From NCBI GenBank assembly GCA_900763875.1, contig CAAFLX010000019.1, positions 33,060-97,059 of the forward strand: DNA of 64,000 nucleotides, in the 5' to 3' direction. Under the pieces are notes generated by a model. The model ran no database searches. It was given only the letters and a program-made list of their open reading frames with translations, and had not been told where the DNA came from. The DNA is from Clostridia bacterium (GTDB lineage: Bacteria; Bacillota; Clostridia; Christensenellales; CAG-917). Made by a program: the position numbers and the translations under genes. Positions 7,851 through 14,683 of this stretch are shown in pieces. Position 1 is the stretch's first letter; each line of letters opens with the position of its first letter.

Positions 7851-8681
7851 ATGATCAATATTTTATCATTGTCAAGTCCACACACGACAACACCAAAAAT
7901 GCTCGAAGAAGCATTGCAGCAACCGGTGGGGCTCAAATGGTATATCGTACCGCTGTTTGTAATTTGGCTCTATCTCATCGTCAAAGAAGTCAAGCAAAAA
8001 CACTACAGCGTGGTGTTCGGAGCGGCGGCTTTTTGGCTGTGGGACGTGTTCAACGAAACATGGAACTCTATGGTTTATGCAACCACGGGACAACCCGTTT
8101 GGGGCACGACTGCGGCAGGCGGAAGCGCACTGCAAATCCTCATCGGCTACAACATCGAAATATCGTTTATGTTCTTTATTTTGGGTATGCTCACTTGCAA
8201 CCTCTTGAAAACCACCGACGGTTATGAGGGTGTAGCGTTTTGGGACGGAAACAAAAACTGGCTCAACGACCCAAACAATATGTACTACAAAGCCAACGTC
8301 AAAAAAGCCGATATGACCGAACTTGAATACAAAACCAAAGTCAAAGCTATTTTGTCCCGTATCTCGGTCATTGTCATCGGCAGCGTCATGGCTGTTATCA
8401 TAGAAATTTTGCTCAACAAATGCAACGTCCTCACTTGGGAAAAGCCTTGGTGGCAACCAAACTTCCCGTTTGTTTTATTCATCATCGGATACGTTCCGTT
8501 CTACGTCGCGGCAGTAGTGATTCACGATTTGCCGAGAAAATGGCAACTTATCGGGCTTGGAATCATTCTCTTTATCGTTATTTTGTTGCTTATCATCGCA
8601 GGCGCATGCGGAATGCTCGGGCCTCAAACGGACGGCAACGGCAACTGGATCGGCAAGTATTGGAGCGGTTTTGCAACCTAA
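7851..8681 (+). CDS. Six-helix integral membrane protein, function unknown
   Basis: A 276-residue protein with six predicted membrane helices (about residues 28-46, 52-68, 98-118, 170-188, 204-224 and 232-252). A hydrophilic stretch of about 50 residues separates helices 3 and 4. It contains Trp-rich motifs (FWLWDVFNETWNSM; WEKPWWQPNFPF). I do not recognise a family. RBS AGGAGG lies 8 nt before the ATG. It has its own terminators on both sides and so appears to be a single-gene transcript. Confidence 0.75.
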   Translation: MINILSLSSPHTTTPKMLEEALQQPVGLKWYIVPLFVIWLYLIVKEVKQKHYSVVFGAAAFWLWDVFNETWNSMVYATTGQPVWGTTAAGGSALQILIGYNIEISFMFFILGMLTCNLLKTTDGYEGVAFWDGNKNWLNDPNNMYYKANVKKADMTELEYKTKVKAILSRISVIVIGSVMAVIIEILLNKCNVLTWEKPWWQPNFPFVLFIIGYVPFYVAAVVIHDLPRKWQLIGLGIILFIVILLLIIAGACGMLGPQTDGNGNWIGKYWSGFAT

Positions 8682-8700
8682 AAACTAAAACAGACAACAA

Positions 8701-8738
8701 AAAAAAATCGTCTCGCAAAACGCGAGGCGATTTTTTTT
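8701..8738 (+). terminator. Terminator after the membrane protein gene
   Basis: Stem AATCGTCTCGC/GCGAGGCGATT flanked by an A-run and a T-run of eight. Confidence 0.85.
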
Positions 8739-8742
8739 GAAT

Positions 8743-8897
8743 GATATCGCACTTTGTGCGGTGATATCGATTCATGATGATATCGCCTGCGGCGGTGATA
8801 TCGAAATATGCAACTTCGTTGCAGTGATATGCACGCAAAGCGTGCGTGATATTGTTACCTATGGCAACAGTGATATTTGCGCAAGCGCAAGTGATAT
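8743..8897. repeat. Array of small hairpins separated by GTGATAT(C) (B side)
   Basis: Successive units have different but self-complementary arms: CGCAC-TTT-GTGCG, CGCC-TGC-GGCG, GCAAC-TTC-GTTGC, GCACGC-AAA-GCGTGC, a TGTTACC/GGCAACA unit with one mismatch, and TTGCGC-AA-GCGCAA. Each is followed by the constant GTGATAT. Arms vary while pairing is kept. The gap 8898-9140 that follows holds more hairpins (AGTGGC-GGTT-GCCACT, GCGTGC-AAA-GCACGC) and no gene. Confidence 0.8.
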
Positions 8898-9140
8898 TAC
8901 GGCTATGCTCAAACGGCGTTGCGGTTATGGCAACCGCCTCAAATGTCATTCAGAGGAGCAAGGCGACGTGGGAATCCCCTAAATAGAAACGAAAACGCAG
9001 TGGCGGTTGCCACTCACCGCACTTGTTCTCGCAATCACTAACCGCGCAAGCCCTCTTCACTCTCAAAACGAGAAGGATAAAAACTCAAACCGCAATTCCG
9101 TGCGAGTGCTTGCTTGGTGTTTAGCGTGCAAAGCACGCAA

Positions 9141-9430
9141 GCGGATAAACGAACACTCATTCATTGCGTTCTTATACACGGTATCTGCCTATTCAGGGTG
9201 CGAGCCGCAAGGCGGCGAGAAAGGCGAACGCCGAGCTTGACGGACAGTACAAGCGACTGCGCCGTGTTGTTGCGTAGCCGGCGCACAAAGCGCAGTGGCA
9301 TAACAAGTGGACGATAATTATCTATGCGAGTGCTGAGTGTGTCCCCACGCGGAGCGGACGCCGTGGGTTCCCTCAAGGCACGCAGAGGGGGAACGGCGGT
9401 GGGGGAAACACGTGAGGAAGGGGGAAGTTG
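9141..9430 (+). repeat. Long structured repeat, copy B (inverted relative to copy A at 3424-3713)
   Basis: This runs from GCGGATAAACGAA to GTGAGGAAGGGGG and matches copy A over its full length on the opposite strand. The hairpin CGCCGT../..ACGGCG (9359-9374 with 9385-9398) carries a paired change relative to copy A. The frame open in copy A has a TAG here. Together the copies bracket recF, dnaA, psuG and the membrane protein gene. Confidence 0.8.
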
Positions 9431-9461
9431 CAATTTAGAGTTCTAAAATTTCACACCACCA

Positions 9462-9556
9462 AATCGATGCATAACAAGAAAGAGCCTGCCATATAGACAG
9501 GAGCGTACTCTGTGTACGTGACTGTTTATAGGGCAGGCTCTGACAAAGTTAGGCGC
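9462..9556. repeat. Palindromic attC-like element 1
   Basis: The 18-bp sequence AAATCGATGCATAACAAG (9461-9478) starts the element. GCATAAC and GTTAGGC end boxes enclose, after 5 and 6 nt, a perfect stem AGAGCCTGCC/GGCAGGCTCT. Inside are further stems, including CGTAC/GTACG. Layout resembles integron attC sites, but no extra-helical base is seen in the stem. Confidence 0.6.
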
Positions 9557-9591
9557 GTTTTTTACAAAACTTAATAGTTAAAACTGCGCTA

Positions 9592-9688
9592 AATCGATGC
9601 ATAACAAGGAAGAGGCATCCGAATGGCAACCCTAATGTACAAGGCGTACATGAGTTGACAGGCGGATGCCTCTGACGAAGTTAGGCGC
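9592..9688. repeat. Palindromic attC-like element 2
   Basis: The same 18-bp start recurs exactly 130 bp after element 1. The same end boxes and 5/6-nt spacers are present, but the arms are different: AGAGGCATCCG/CGGATGCCTCT outside, CAAC/GTTG and TGTAC/GTACA inside. It is further enclosed by a 17-bp inverted repeat (9578-9594 with 9690-9706, one mismatch) that takes in the dnaN stop codon. Confidence 0.6.
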
Positions 9689-9702
9689 AATTTAGCGCGG
9701 TT

Positions 9703-10803
9703 TTAACCGATGACGCGAAGGGGAAGAATAAGATACAACCACCTATCTCCCTCGCCCTTTATGATGCCGGGGGCAGTGGAGGTGGTGAAGTTGAGGGTCA
9801 CAAACGGCTCAGCGATGGCGTGCATACAATCGATGAGATATTTGGAGTTGAAACCAATGGTGAGGTCTTTGCCTTTGAGACCGATGGTGACTTTTTCGTT
9901 GATTTCACCGTCCTCGCTGTGGGCGTTGAGAGAGATTGTGTCCTCTTTGATTTCCATTTTGACATAGGACTTCTTCTCTGCGCGATTAATGAGAGATACG
10001 CGGTCGATTGCGTTTTCAAATAGTTTTTTGTCGATCGTGACTTCGGTTGTGAATACGCTTGGGATAATCTTTTCGTAGTTGATGTAGTCCTCGCCGATGA
10101 GTCTTGTGACGATTTTGGTGTGGAAAAGGTCAACCATTACGTAGTTTTTCTCAACGTACACGGTGATTGTTTCCTCGCCGTCGTCGATGAGGCGGGACAG
10201 CTCGTTCATACTCTTTGCAGGCACGATGATTTTGTCGATGACGCCGTTGTTTTTGATTTGAGCTTTTGCAAGCGCAAGTCTATATCCGTCTGACGCGACA
10301 GCCTCGACTTCCTCGTCTTTGACGTTGAGGCACACGCCGCGAAGAGAGGGTCTTGCCTCGTCAACCGCAACGTTGAAAATCACCTTGGATATGATTTCTT
10401 TGAGTTCTTTTTTGAGGATTATGAAAGAGTTTTGGGTGTCAACTTCCTTGAAAACGGGGTATTCATCCGCGCTCATACACTTGATTTGAAGTTCGCTGTC
10501 AAGATACTTGATGATGAGTTTGGAGCTGTCTGTGCCGTCAAGCTCGACTTGTTCTTCCTCGATTTTTTTTGCATAATCGGCAAAGAGTTTGCCGGGCACG
10601 ACAATTTCGCCCTCGATGAGCACTTGCGCGTTGATTTTCTTTTCGATTGCAAGCTCCAAATCGGTTGCGAAAATGGTGAGAGTGTCACCGAGTGCGGTGA
10701 GTTTCACACCATCGAGAATAGGATTGTTTCTCTTTATAGGAAGAGCTTTTACAACTTTTGCGAGAGCGTCGCTCAATTCGTTTCCTTGACAAATAAGTTT
10801 CAT
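9703..10803 (-). CDS. dnaN: DNA polymerase III beta subunit (sliding clamp)
   Basis: A 366-residue clamp that rings DNA and tethers polymerase III. The three-fold domain plan is visible: an N-terminal MKLICQGNELSDALAKVVKALP, a central ASDGYRLALAK strand-helix and a C-terminal segment ending in YLILPLRVIG, which matches the conserved clamp end (hydrophobic pocket plus a PxR motif). Length is normal. RBS GGCGG precedes ATG 10803. It is separated from dnaA by 3.3 kb and points the opposite way, which is unusual, since dnaA-dnaN is normally one operon. Confidence 0.97.
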   Translation of the reverse strand: MKLICQGNELSDALAKVVKALPIKRNNPILDGVKLTALGDTLTIFATDLELAIEKKINAQVLIEGEIVVPGKLFADYAKKIEEEQVELDGTDSSKLIIKYLDSELQIKCMSADEYPVFKEVDTQNSFIILKKELKEIISKVIFNVAVDEARPSLRGVCLNVKDEEVEAVASDGYRLALAKAQIKNNGVIDKIIVPAKSMNELSRLIDDGEETITVYVEKNYVMVDLFHTKIVTRLIGEDYINYEKIIPSVFTTEVTIDKKLFENAIDRVSLINRAEKKSYVKMEIKEDTISLNAHSEDGEINEKVTIGLKGKDLTIGFNSKYLIDCMHAIAEPFVTLNFTTSTAPGIIKGEGDRWLYLILPLRVIG

Positions 10804-11026
10804 ATTCCGCCTATATATCTATATTGTTTTATTTTTAATAATGATAACATAAATAAGCGATGTTGACAAGTGGAAAATAAAACCTCAACCACAATCTCTT
10901 GCAATCTCTGCGCGATTTTATCGCAACATATTGAATTTTTTTGAGATTTTTATGTTGACAAAAAGTGTGGAGTTGTCAACATTGTTTACACTTTTGCAAG
11001 AAGTTGTCAACAAAGGTGTGTGTATA
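10804..11026. other. Candidate replication origin / DnaA-box cluster upstream of dnaN
   Basis: This gene-free gap contains four exact TTGTCAACA nonamers: minus strand at 10861-10869 and 10953-10961, plus strand at 10973-10981 and 11004-11012. Each differs from the TTATCCACA DnaA box at two positions. The flanks are AT-rich. Position among dnaA, dnaN, recF and parB makes it the best oriC candidate here. Assignment is inferred, not shown. Confidence 0.45.
10841..10869 (-). promoter_or_regulatory. dnaN promoter
   Basis: On the minus strand, TTGTCA (10869-10864), a 17-bp spacer and TATCAT (10846-10841), leaving a leader of about 30 nt. The -35 box lies inside one of the TTGTCAACA boxes, so a protein bound there could repress dnaN. 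Confidence 0.65.
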
Positions 11027-12049
11027 TCAAAAATTCAGGGTTGAAAACTTGAATATCAGCGAGAAGATATATCCCACAACAAGACTTATCGCAAACATCG
11101 CGGCAAACACCGCAAGATTGCGCTTTGTGTGTTTTACGTCTTTGAAAAGATAGACGAACGCAACGCCCGCATTCATACAAAGTCCGCCCAGAGTCGCGCC
11201 AAATCCAAGTCCGCCCATAATATAAAGCTCACTCAATACAACCGAGGACACGCAGTTTGGAATCGCGCCGACAATCACGGCAAGCAGGGGAGCAAGATAT
11301 TTGTTCGACGTGAGAAAAGCAATCAGATTTTCTTCGCCGACTTTGAAAACTATTATTCCGAAAATTATGTTTACCACAAGCACGTATGCAAAAATCTCCA
11401 AAGAGTGAAGAAGGGGATGCACCAAAAATCTGTCCAGTTTTTTTTGCTTGTCCGTTTTTTCAGGCTTGTTTTTAGACTTTGAATCTTTTTCTTTTTGCTT
11501 TGAGTCGTTGTGTTCTTCTTCAAATTTGCCGCACTCTTTGCACTCGTCGCACTCGCAAGTGCTTTGTGTTTCTTCCTCTTTTTCAACAAGTTCCGCGCCG
11601 TCGCAATCTGTGAGTTTTATTTTGTAACTTTCAGAGCAGTGAGCAACGTGATGCTCAACCTTCTTTCGGCTTTTTGAGAGAATAAGGTCAATCGAGTATC
11701 CGAACAACAAACCCAGCACAAATTTTAGCGCGATAAGAGGGAGCACGTGCAACGCTTTGTCGGGAGTTCCCAAAAAAATCGGCAATGCCTCGTCGCTCGT
11801 TGCAAGATACACGCCTATGAGCGTGCCGACAGTTATATGCCGTTTTTGATAGAGGTCGGTTGCAACCACGCTGAATCCGCATTGAGGCAATAGGGAAACA
11901 CTCACGCCGATTAGCGGCGCAAGTTTGCCTTTGAAGGATATTTTTTCGGACAGTTTCGGCTCGATAAGCGCGATGATATATTGAAAAACAAGCACCACCG
12001 CAAATATTTTCAAGCTGTCCAAAAGCGCGTCCAAAACGACTTCTTTCAT
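11027..12049 (-). CDS. ArsP_2-type putative heavy-metal permease
   Basis: A 340-residue membrane protein. The repeated motif with a conserved PQCG/PNC and small-residue helices (LLPQCGFSVVATDLYQKRH; GAIPNCVSSVVLSELY) matches the ArsP_2 family of putative ten-helix metal exporters. A central cytosolic loop is rich in Cys, His and acidic residues (HHVAHC, CECDECKEC) and probably binds metal. About four helices lie on each side of this loop. ATG 12049 is chosen because it starts the first helix block. A TATAAT box ends 9 nt upstream and no Shine-Dalgarno is seen. The substrate is not known. Confidence 0.75.
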   Translation of the reverse strand: MKEVVLDALLDSLKIFAVVLVFQYIIALIEPKLSEKISFKGKLAPLIGVSVSLLPQCGFSVVATDLYQKRHITVGTLIGVYLATSDEALPIFLGTPDKALHVLPLIALKFVLGLLFGYSIDLILSKSRKKVEHHVAHCSESYKIKLTDCDGAELVEKEEETQSTCECDECKECGKFEEEHNDSKQKEKDSKSKNKPEKTDKQKKLDRFLVHPLLHSLEIFAYVLVVNIIFGIIVFKVGEENLIAFLTSNKYLAPLLAVIVGAIPNCVSSVVLSELYIMGGLGFGATLGGLCMNAGVAFVYLFKDVKHTKRNLAVFAAMFAISLVVGYIFSLIFKFSTLNF

Positions 12050-12136
12050 AATGATAATATTATAACACAATAAAAAGGATAGGGATTGTTTTTTTTGTGA
12101 TTTTGTTTGATTTTTGCAAATATATTTTATAAAAAA

Positions 12137-12180
12137 CAAACCACCGAATTTTGTTTATCTTTGCAAAATCGGCGGTTTAT
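12137..12180 (-). terminator. Terminator of the TIM-barrel gene
   Basis: An imperfect stem AAACCACCGA..TTTTG paired with CAAAATCGGCGGTTT, followed by T-rich sequence on the minus strand. Confidence 0.7.
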
Positions 12181-12237
12181 CATATCAAAATGTGTTGTTA
12201 AAACATCGTTAGAGTTAAATCAAAAATATGATTGCGA

Positions 12238-12912
12238 TTATTCTCTGTATCTCGACATCATTTCTTTGAACAAATCTTGCGTGGACGGCGGAGTGTAGGT
12301 GATTGCGTTTGCGCCTGCCTGTATGGTTTTCATAATGCTTTCTTCACTCTTTCCACCCGACGCGATGATTGGAATATCCGGGAAATCTTTGCGTATGCTT
12401 GCAACGACTTCGGGGGTGTCTTGCGCGCAAGCAACGTTCAAAATCGTCGCGCCGTAATCTATCCTCGATTGGATGTCTGTGTCCTTTTTCGTCACGGTTA
12501 TGATGACGGGGATGTCAACCGCCATTGCAACGGCGGATAGGTTGAGGTTGGACACAGGCCCGTTGAGAACCACGCCCATTGCGCCTTGCGATTCAACGTC
12601 CTTTGCAAGCGCAACCGTGCGCAAACCCTTTGTCGTGCCGCCTCCGACGCCGCAAAATACGGGAATGTAGGACGCTTTTATGATTGCGTCACTTATCACT
12701 TGTTGGGGAGTGAACGGGTACACCGCAAACACCGCGTCCGCGTCGCAGTTGCGGATTATTGCAAGATCCGTTGTGAAAACCAAACTCTTGATTCGCCTGC
12801 CGTAAATCACAATGCCGCTTGCGTTGCGTATACACTGAGGCATTTCCAAAATATTGTGGCGCAACTTGGTGTTGATTTTGGGTGCTGCAACTTTTTTTTC
12901 TTTATCTTCCAT
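12238..12912 (-). CDS. Predicted TIM-barrel phosphate-binding protein, function unknown
   Basis: A 224-residue soluble protein. Alternating beta/alpha segments end with IIASGGKSEESIMKTIQAGANAITYTPPS, the kind of glycine loop that binds phosphate at the C-terminal strands of HisA/ThiE-like barrels. GVGGGTTKG in the middle may be a second substrate loop. RBS AAAGGGGG precedes ATG 12912. I cannot name a substrate. It has its own terminator, so it is probably monocistronic. Confidence 0.6.
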   Translation of the reverse strand: MEDKEKKVAAPKINTKLRHNILEMPQCIRNASGIVIYGRRIKSLVFTTDLAIIRNCDADAVFAVYPFTPQQVISDAIIKASYIPVFCGVGGGTTKGLRTVALAKDVESQGAMGVVLNGPVSNLNLSAVAMAVDIPVIITVTKKDTDIQSRIDYGATILNVACAQDTPEVVASIRKDFPDIPIIASGGKSEESIMKTIQAGANAITYTPPSTQDLFKEMMSRYRE

Positions 12913-13067
12913 GATTAAAACCCCCTTTAATCAATTTGATAATTTATAAAAACACACAAATGTTAAAAAAATATTAAAGAAAAATTAATTCTGCCGCAAA
13001 TACAACCATAGTAGGGCGTGTGTGAGGCAAAAATAAAAAGTATAATTTGCACAAATACAAAAAATCG

Positions 13068-13096
13068 TTGACAAAATCGTCTAGAAAGATTATTAT
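13068..13096 (+). promoter_or_regulatory. tRNA-Asn promoter
   Basis: TTGACA (13068-13073), a 17-bp spacer and TATTAT (13091-13096), about 20 nt before the tRNA. The gap 12913-13067 shows nothing else. Confidence 0.8.
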
Positions 13097-13116
13097 AAAC
13101 AAGCATTGAACAAAAT

Positions 13117-13192
13117 GCCTGTTTAGCTCAGTCGGTAGAGCATTCGGCTGTTAACCGAAGTGTCGGGGGTCCGAGTCCCTCAACAGGCGCCA
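13117..13192 (+). tRNA. tRNA-Asn (GTT)
   Basis: A 76-nt cloverleaf with acceptor GCCTGTT/AACAGGC, D arm GCTC/GAGC, anticodon stem TTCGG/CCGAA with loop CTGTTAA (anticodon GTT), T arm GGGGG/CCCTC and discriminator G. The 3' CCA is encoded. Confidence 0.97.
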
Positions 13193-13223
13193 AAAAAAGA
13201 ACGCAAATAGCGTTCTTTTTTTT
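13193..13223 (+). terminator. tRNA-Asn terminator
   Basis: Stem AAAGAACGC/GCGTTCTTT with a 5-nt loop, flanked by A- and T-runs, directly after the CCA. Confidence 0.85.
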
Positions 13224-13265
13224 ATGGCGCGTGTTGAGTGTCCCGATACAAGCGCGCCATTGGGG

Positions 13266-13304
13266 AATAAAACGAACACCTTGTCAAGAGATGTTCGTTT
13301 TATT
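13266..13304. terminator. Hairpin downstream of the degenerate tRNA-like sequence
   Basis: A perfect 13-bp stem AATAAAACGAACA/TGTTCGTTTTATT that could end minus-strand transcription coming from the tRNA-like element. An 8-bp inverted repeat (ATGGCGCG 13224, CGCGCCAT 13253) lies beside it. Confidence 0.6.
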
Positions 13305-13308
13305 TTAT

Positions 13309-13440
13309 CGTCTGTTGAGGGACTTGCACCCCTGCCGCACGGTTGTGCGGCGGCACTGTGGTGCGCCACGACACTTATTCCGAATTGGATGCTTGACCTT
13401 GCAAATAAATTTACCGTCTGCGCTACTACACGGTGGTATA
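13309..13440 (-). pseudogene. Degenerate tRNA-like sequence facing tRNA-Asn
   Basis: On the minus strand, GTAGCGCAGACGGTA resembles the tRNA-Asn D arm. AAGTGTCG matches its variable region, and GGGGTGCAAGTCCCTCAACAG matches its T arm and 3' acceptor strand closely. The middle is expanded with hairpins (CCGCAC-AACC-GTGCGG), the 5' acceptor strand does not pair and CCA is absent. It is most likely a decayed or rearranged tRNA-derived element. Confidence 0.45.
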
Positions 13441-13572
13441 TTTTTCCCAATTAAAGTAAAAACATATAAATTTTACTAACTGTTGAAAAACAATGCGATA
13501 TATTGCATCGCTCAAAGATATGCTGAAAAATTGAAACGTTATTTTTTACGGCGGGTTTTCTTTTTATAGTCG

Positions 13573-13603
13573 TTGAGAAATGTGTGGTTTTGTGGTATAT
13601 AAT
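13573..13603 (+). promoter_or_regulatory. Promoter of the alcohol dehydrogenase/ABC-F operon
   Basis: TTGAGA (13573-13578) followed by TATATAAT; the -10 reads as TATATA with a 17-bp spacer or TATAAT with 19 bp. Confidence 0.65.
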
Positions 13604-13631
13604 ATTAGAACAATATAGAATGAGGCGAAAA

Positions 13632-14666
13632 ATGAAAGCATTGACGTATATAGATAAGGGTAGATTTGAGTTGATTGAAAAGGATATGCCGAGCATTTTG
13701 GACGGTAAGGACGCAATCGTGCGCGTGACGCTGGGCAGCATTTGCACGAGCGATTTGCACATCAAACACGGCTCTGTGCCGAAGGCGGTGCGCGGAATTA
13801 CGGTCGGACACGAGATGGTGGGCGTGGTCGATGAGGTTGGTCAAAACGTCAAAAACGTCAAAGTCGGGGACAGGGTTACGGTCAACGTCGAGACTTTTTG
13901 CGGCGAGTGCTATTTTTGTAAGCACGGCTACGTCAACAACTGCACGGACAAAAACGGAGGTTGGGCACTTGGATGTCGCATAGACGGCACACAAGCCGAG
14001 TACGTTCGCGTTCCGTATGCAGATCAAGGCTTAAACAAGATTCCGAGCAGCGTAACCGACGAGCAAGCATTGTTTGTTGGCGATATATTGGCAACGGGCT
14101 TTTGGGCGGCGCGCATATCCGAGATAACGAGCGATGACACGGTGCTGATTATCGGCGCAGGCCCGACGGGCATATGCACGCTTCTTTGCGCAAAATTGAA
14201 AAATCCGAATCGGATTATCGTATGCGAAAAAGACGAAAAGAGGGCGCGGTTTGTCAAAGAGAATTATCCCGACGTGCTTGTTTGCTCTCCCGATGAGTGC
14301 GAAGAGTTTGTCAAAGCGCACGGCGAGCACGGCGGAGCGGACGTGGTGATAGAGGTTGCCGGCGCAAAGAATACGTTTGAACTTGCATGGAAATGCGCGC
14401 GAGCAAACGCAATCGTCACGGTTGTAGCCCTATACGACGAGGCGCAAGTTTTGCCTCTGCCCGATATGTACGGCAAGAATCTCACTTTCAAATTCGGCGG
14501 TGTGGACGGTTGCGACTGCGCTGAAATTTTGAGCCTAATCGAGCAAGGCAAGATAGACACAACGCCGCTTATCACGCACAAATTTGCGCTTGCGGACATC
14601 GAAAAAGCCTATGAGATATTTGAAAATAGACTTGACAACGTTGTAAAAATTGCAATCACGCAATAA
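13632..14666 (+). CDS. Zinc-dependent medium-chain alcohol dehydrogenase
   Basis: A 344-residue MDR-family oxidoreductase. The catalytic-zinc region has SICTSDLHIKHG (Cys near residue 38) and GHEMVGVVDEVG (His-Glu near 61-62). The structural zinc is held by four Cys in CGECYFCKHGYVNNC (about 90-104). The Rossmann motif VLIIGAGPTGICTLL is near residue 165 and an acidic residue ends the next strand, favouring NAD(H). Start ATG 13632 begins the normal MKALTY N-terminus and has a GAGG upstream. The substrate is unknown; sorbitol/threonine-type dehydrogenases are similar. The next gene starts 17 nt downstream. Confidence 0.85.
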   Translation: MKALTYIDKGRFELIEKDMPSILDGKDAIVRVTLGSICTSDLHIKHGSVPKAVRGITVGHEMVGVVDEVGQNVKNVKVGDRVTVNVETFCGECYFCKHGYVNNCTDKNGGWALGCRIDGTQAEYVRVPYADQGLNKIPSSVTDEQALFVGDILATGFWAARISEITSDDTVLIIGAGPTGICTLLCAKLKNPNRIIVCEKDEKRARFVKENYPDVLVCSPDECEEFVKAHGEHGGADVVIEVAGAKNTFELAWKCARANAIVTVVALYDEAQVLPLPDMYGKNLTFKFGGVDGCDCAEILSLIEQGKIDTTPLITHKFALADIEKAYEIFENRLDNVVKIAITQ

Positions 14667-14683
14667 AAAACAAAAGAGAGATT

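Noticed and set aside
8743..8897. CRISPR array
   Set aside because: The constant part is only 7-8 bp and the variable parts are short palindromes, not spacers of uniform length. No cas genes are present in the window.
9461..9706. Riboswitch or self-cleaving ribozyme
   Set aside because: No hammerhead, twister or known aptamer core could be matched, and no gene follows on the plus strand; the elements lie at the 3' end of dnaN.
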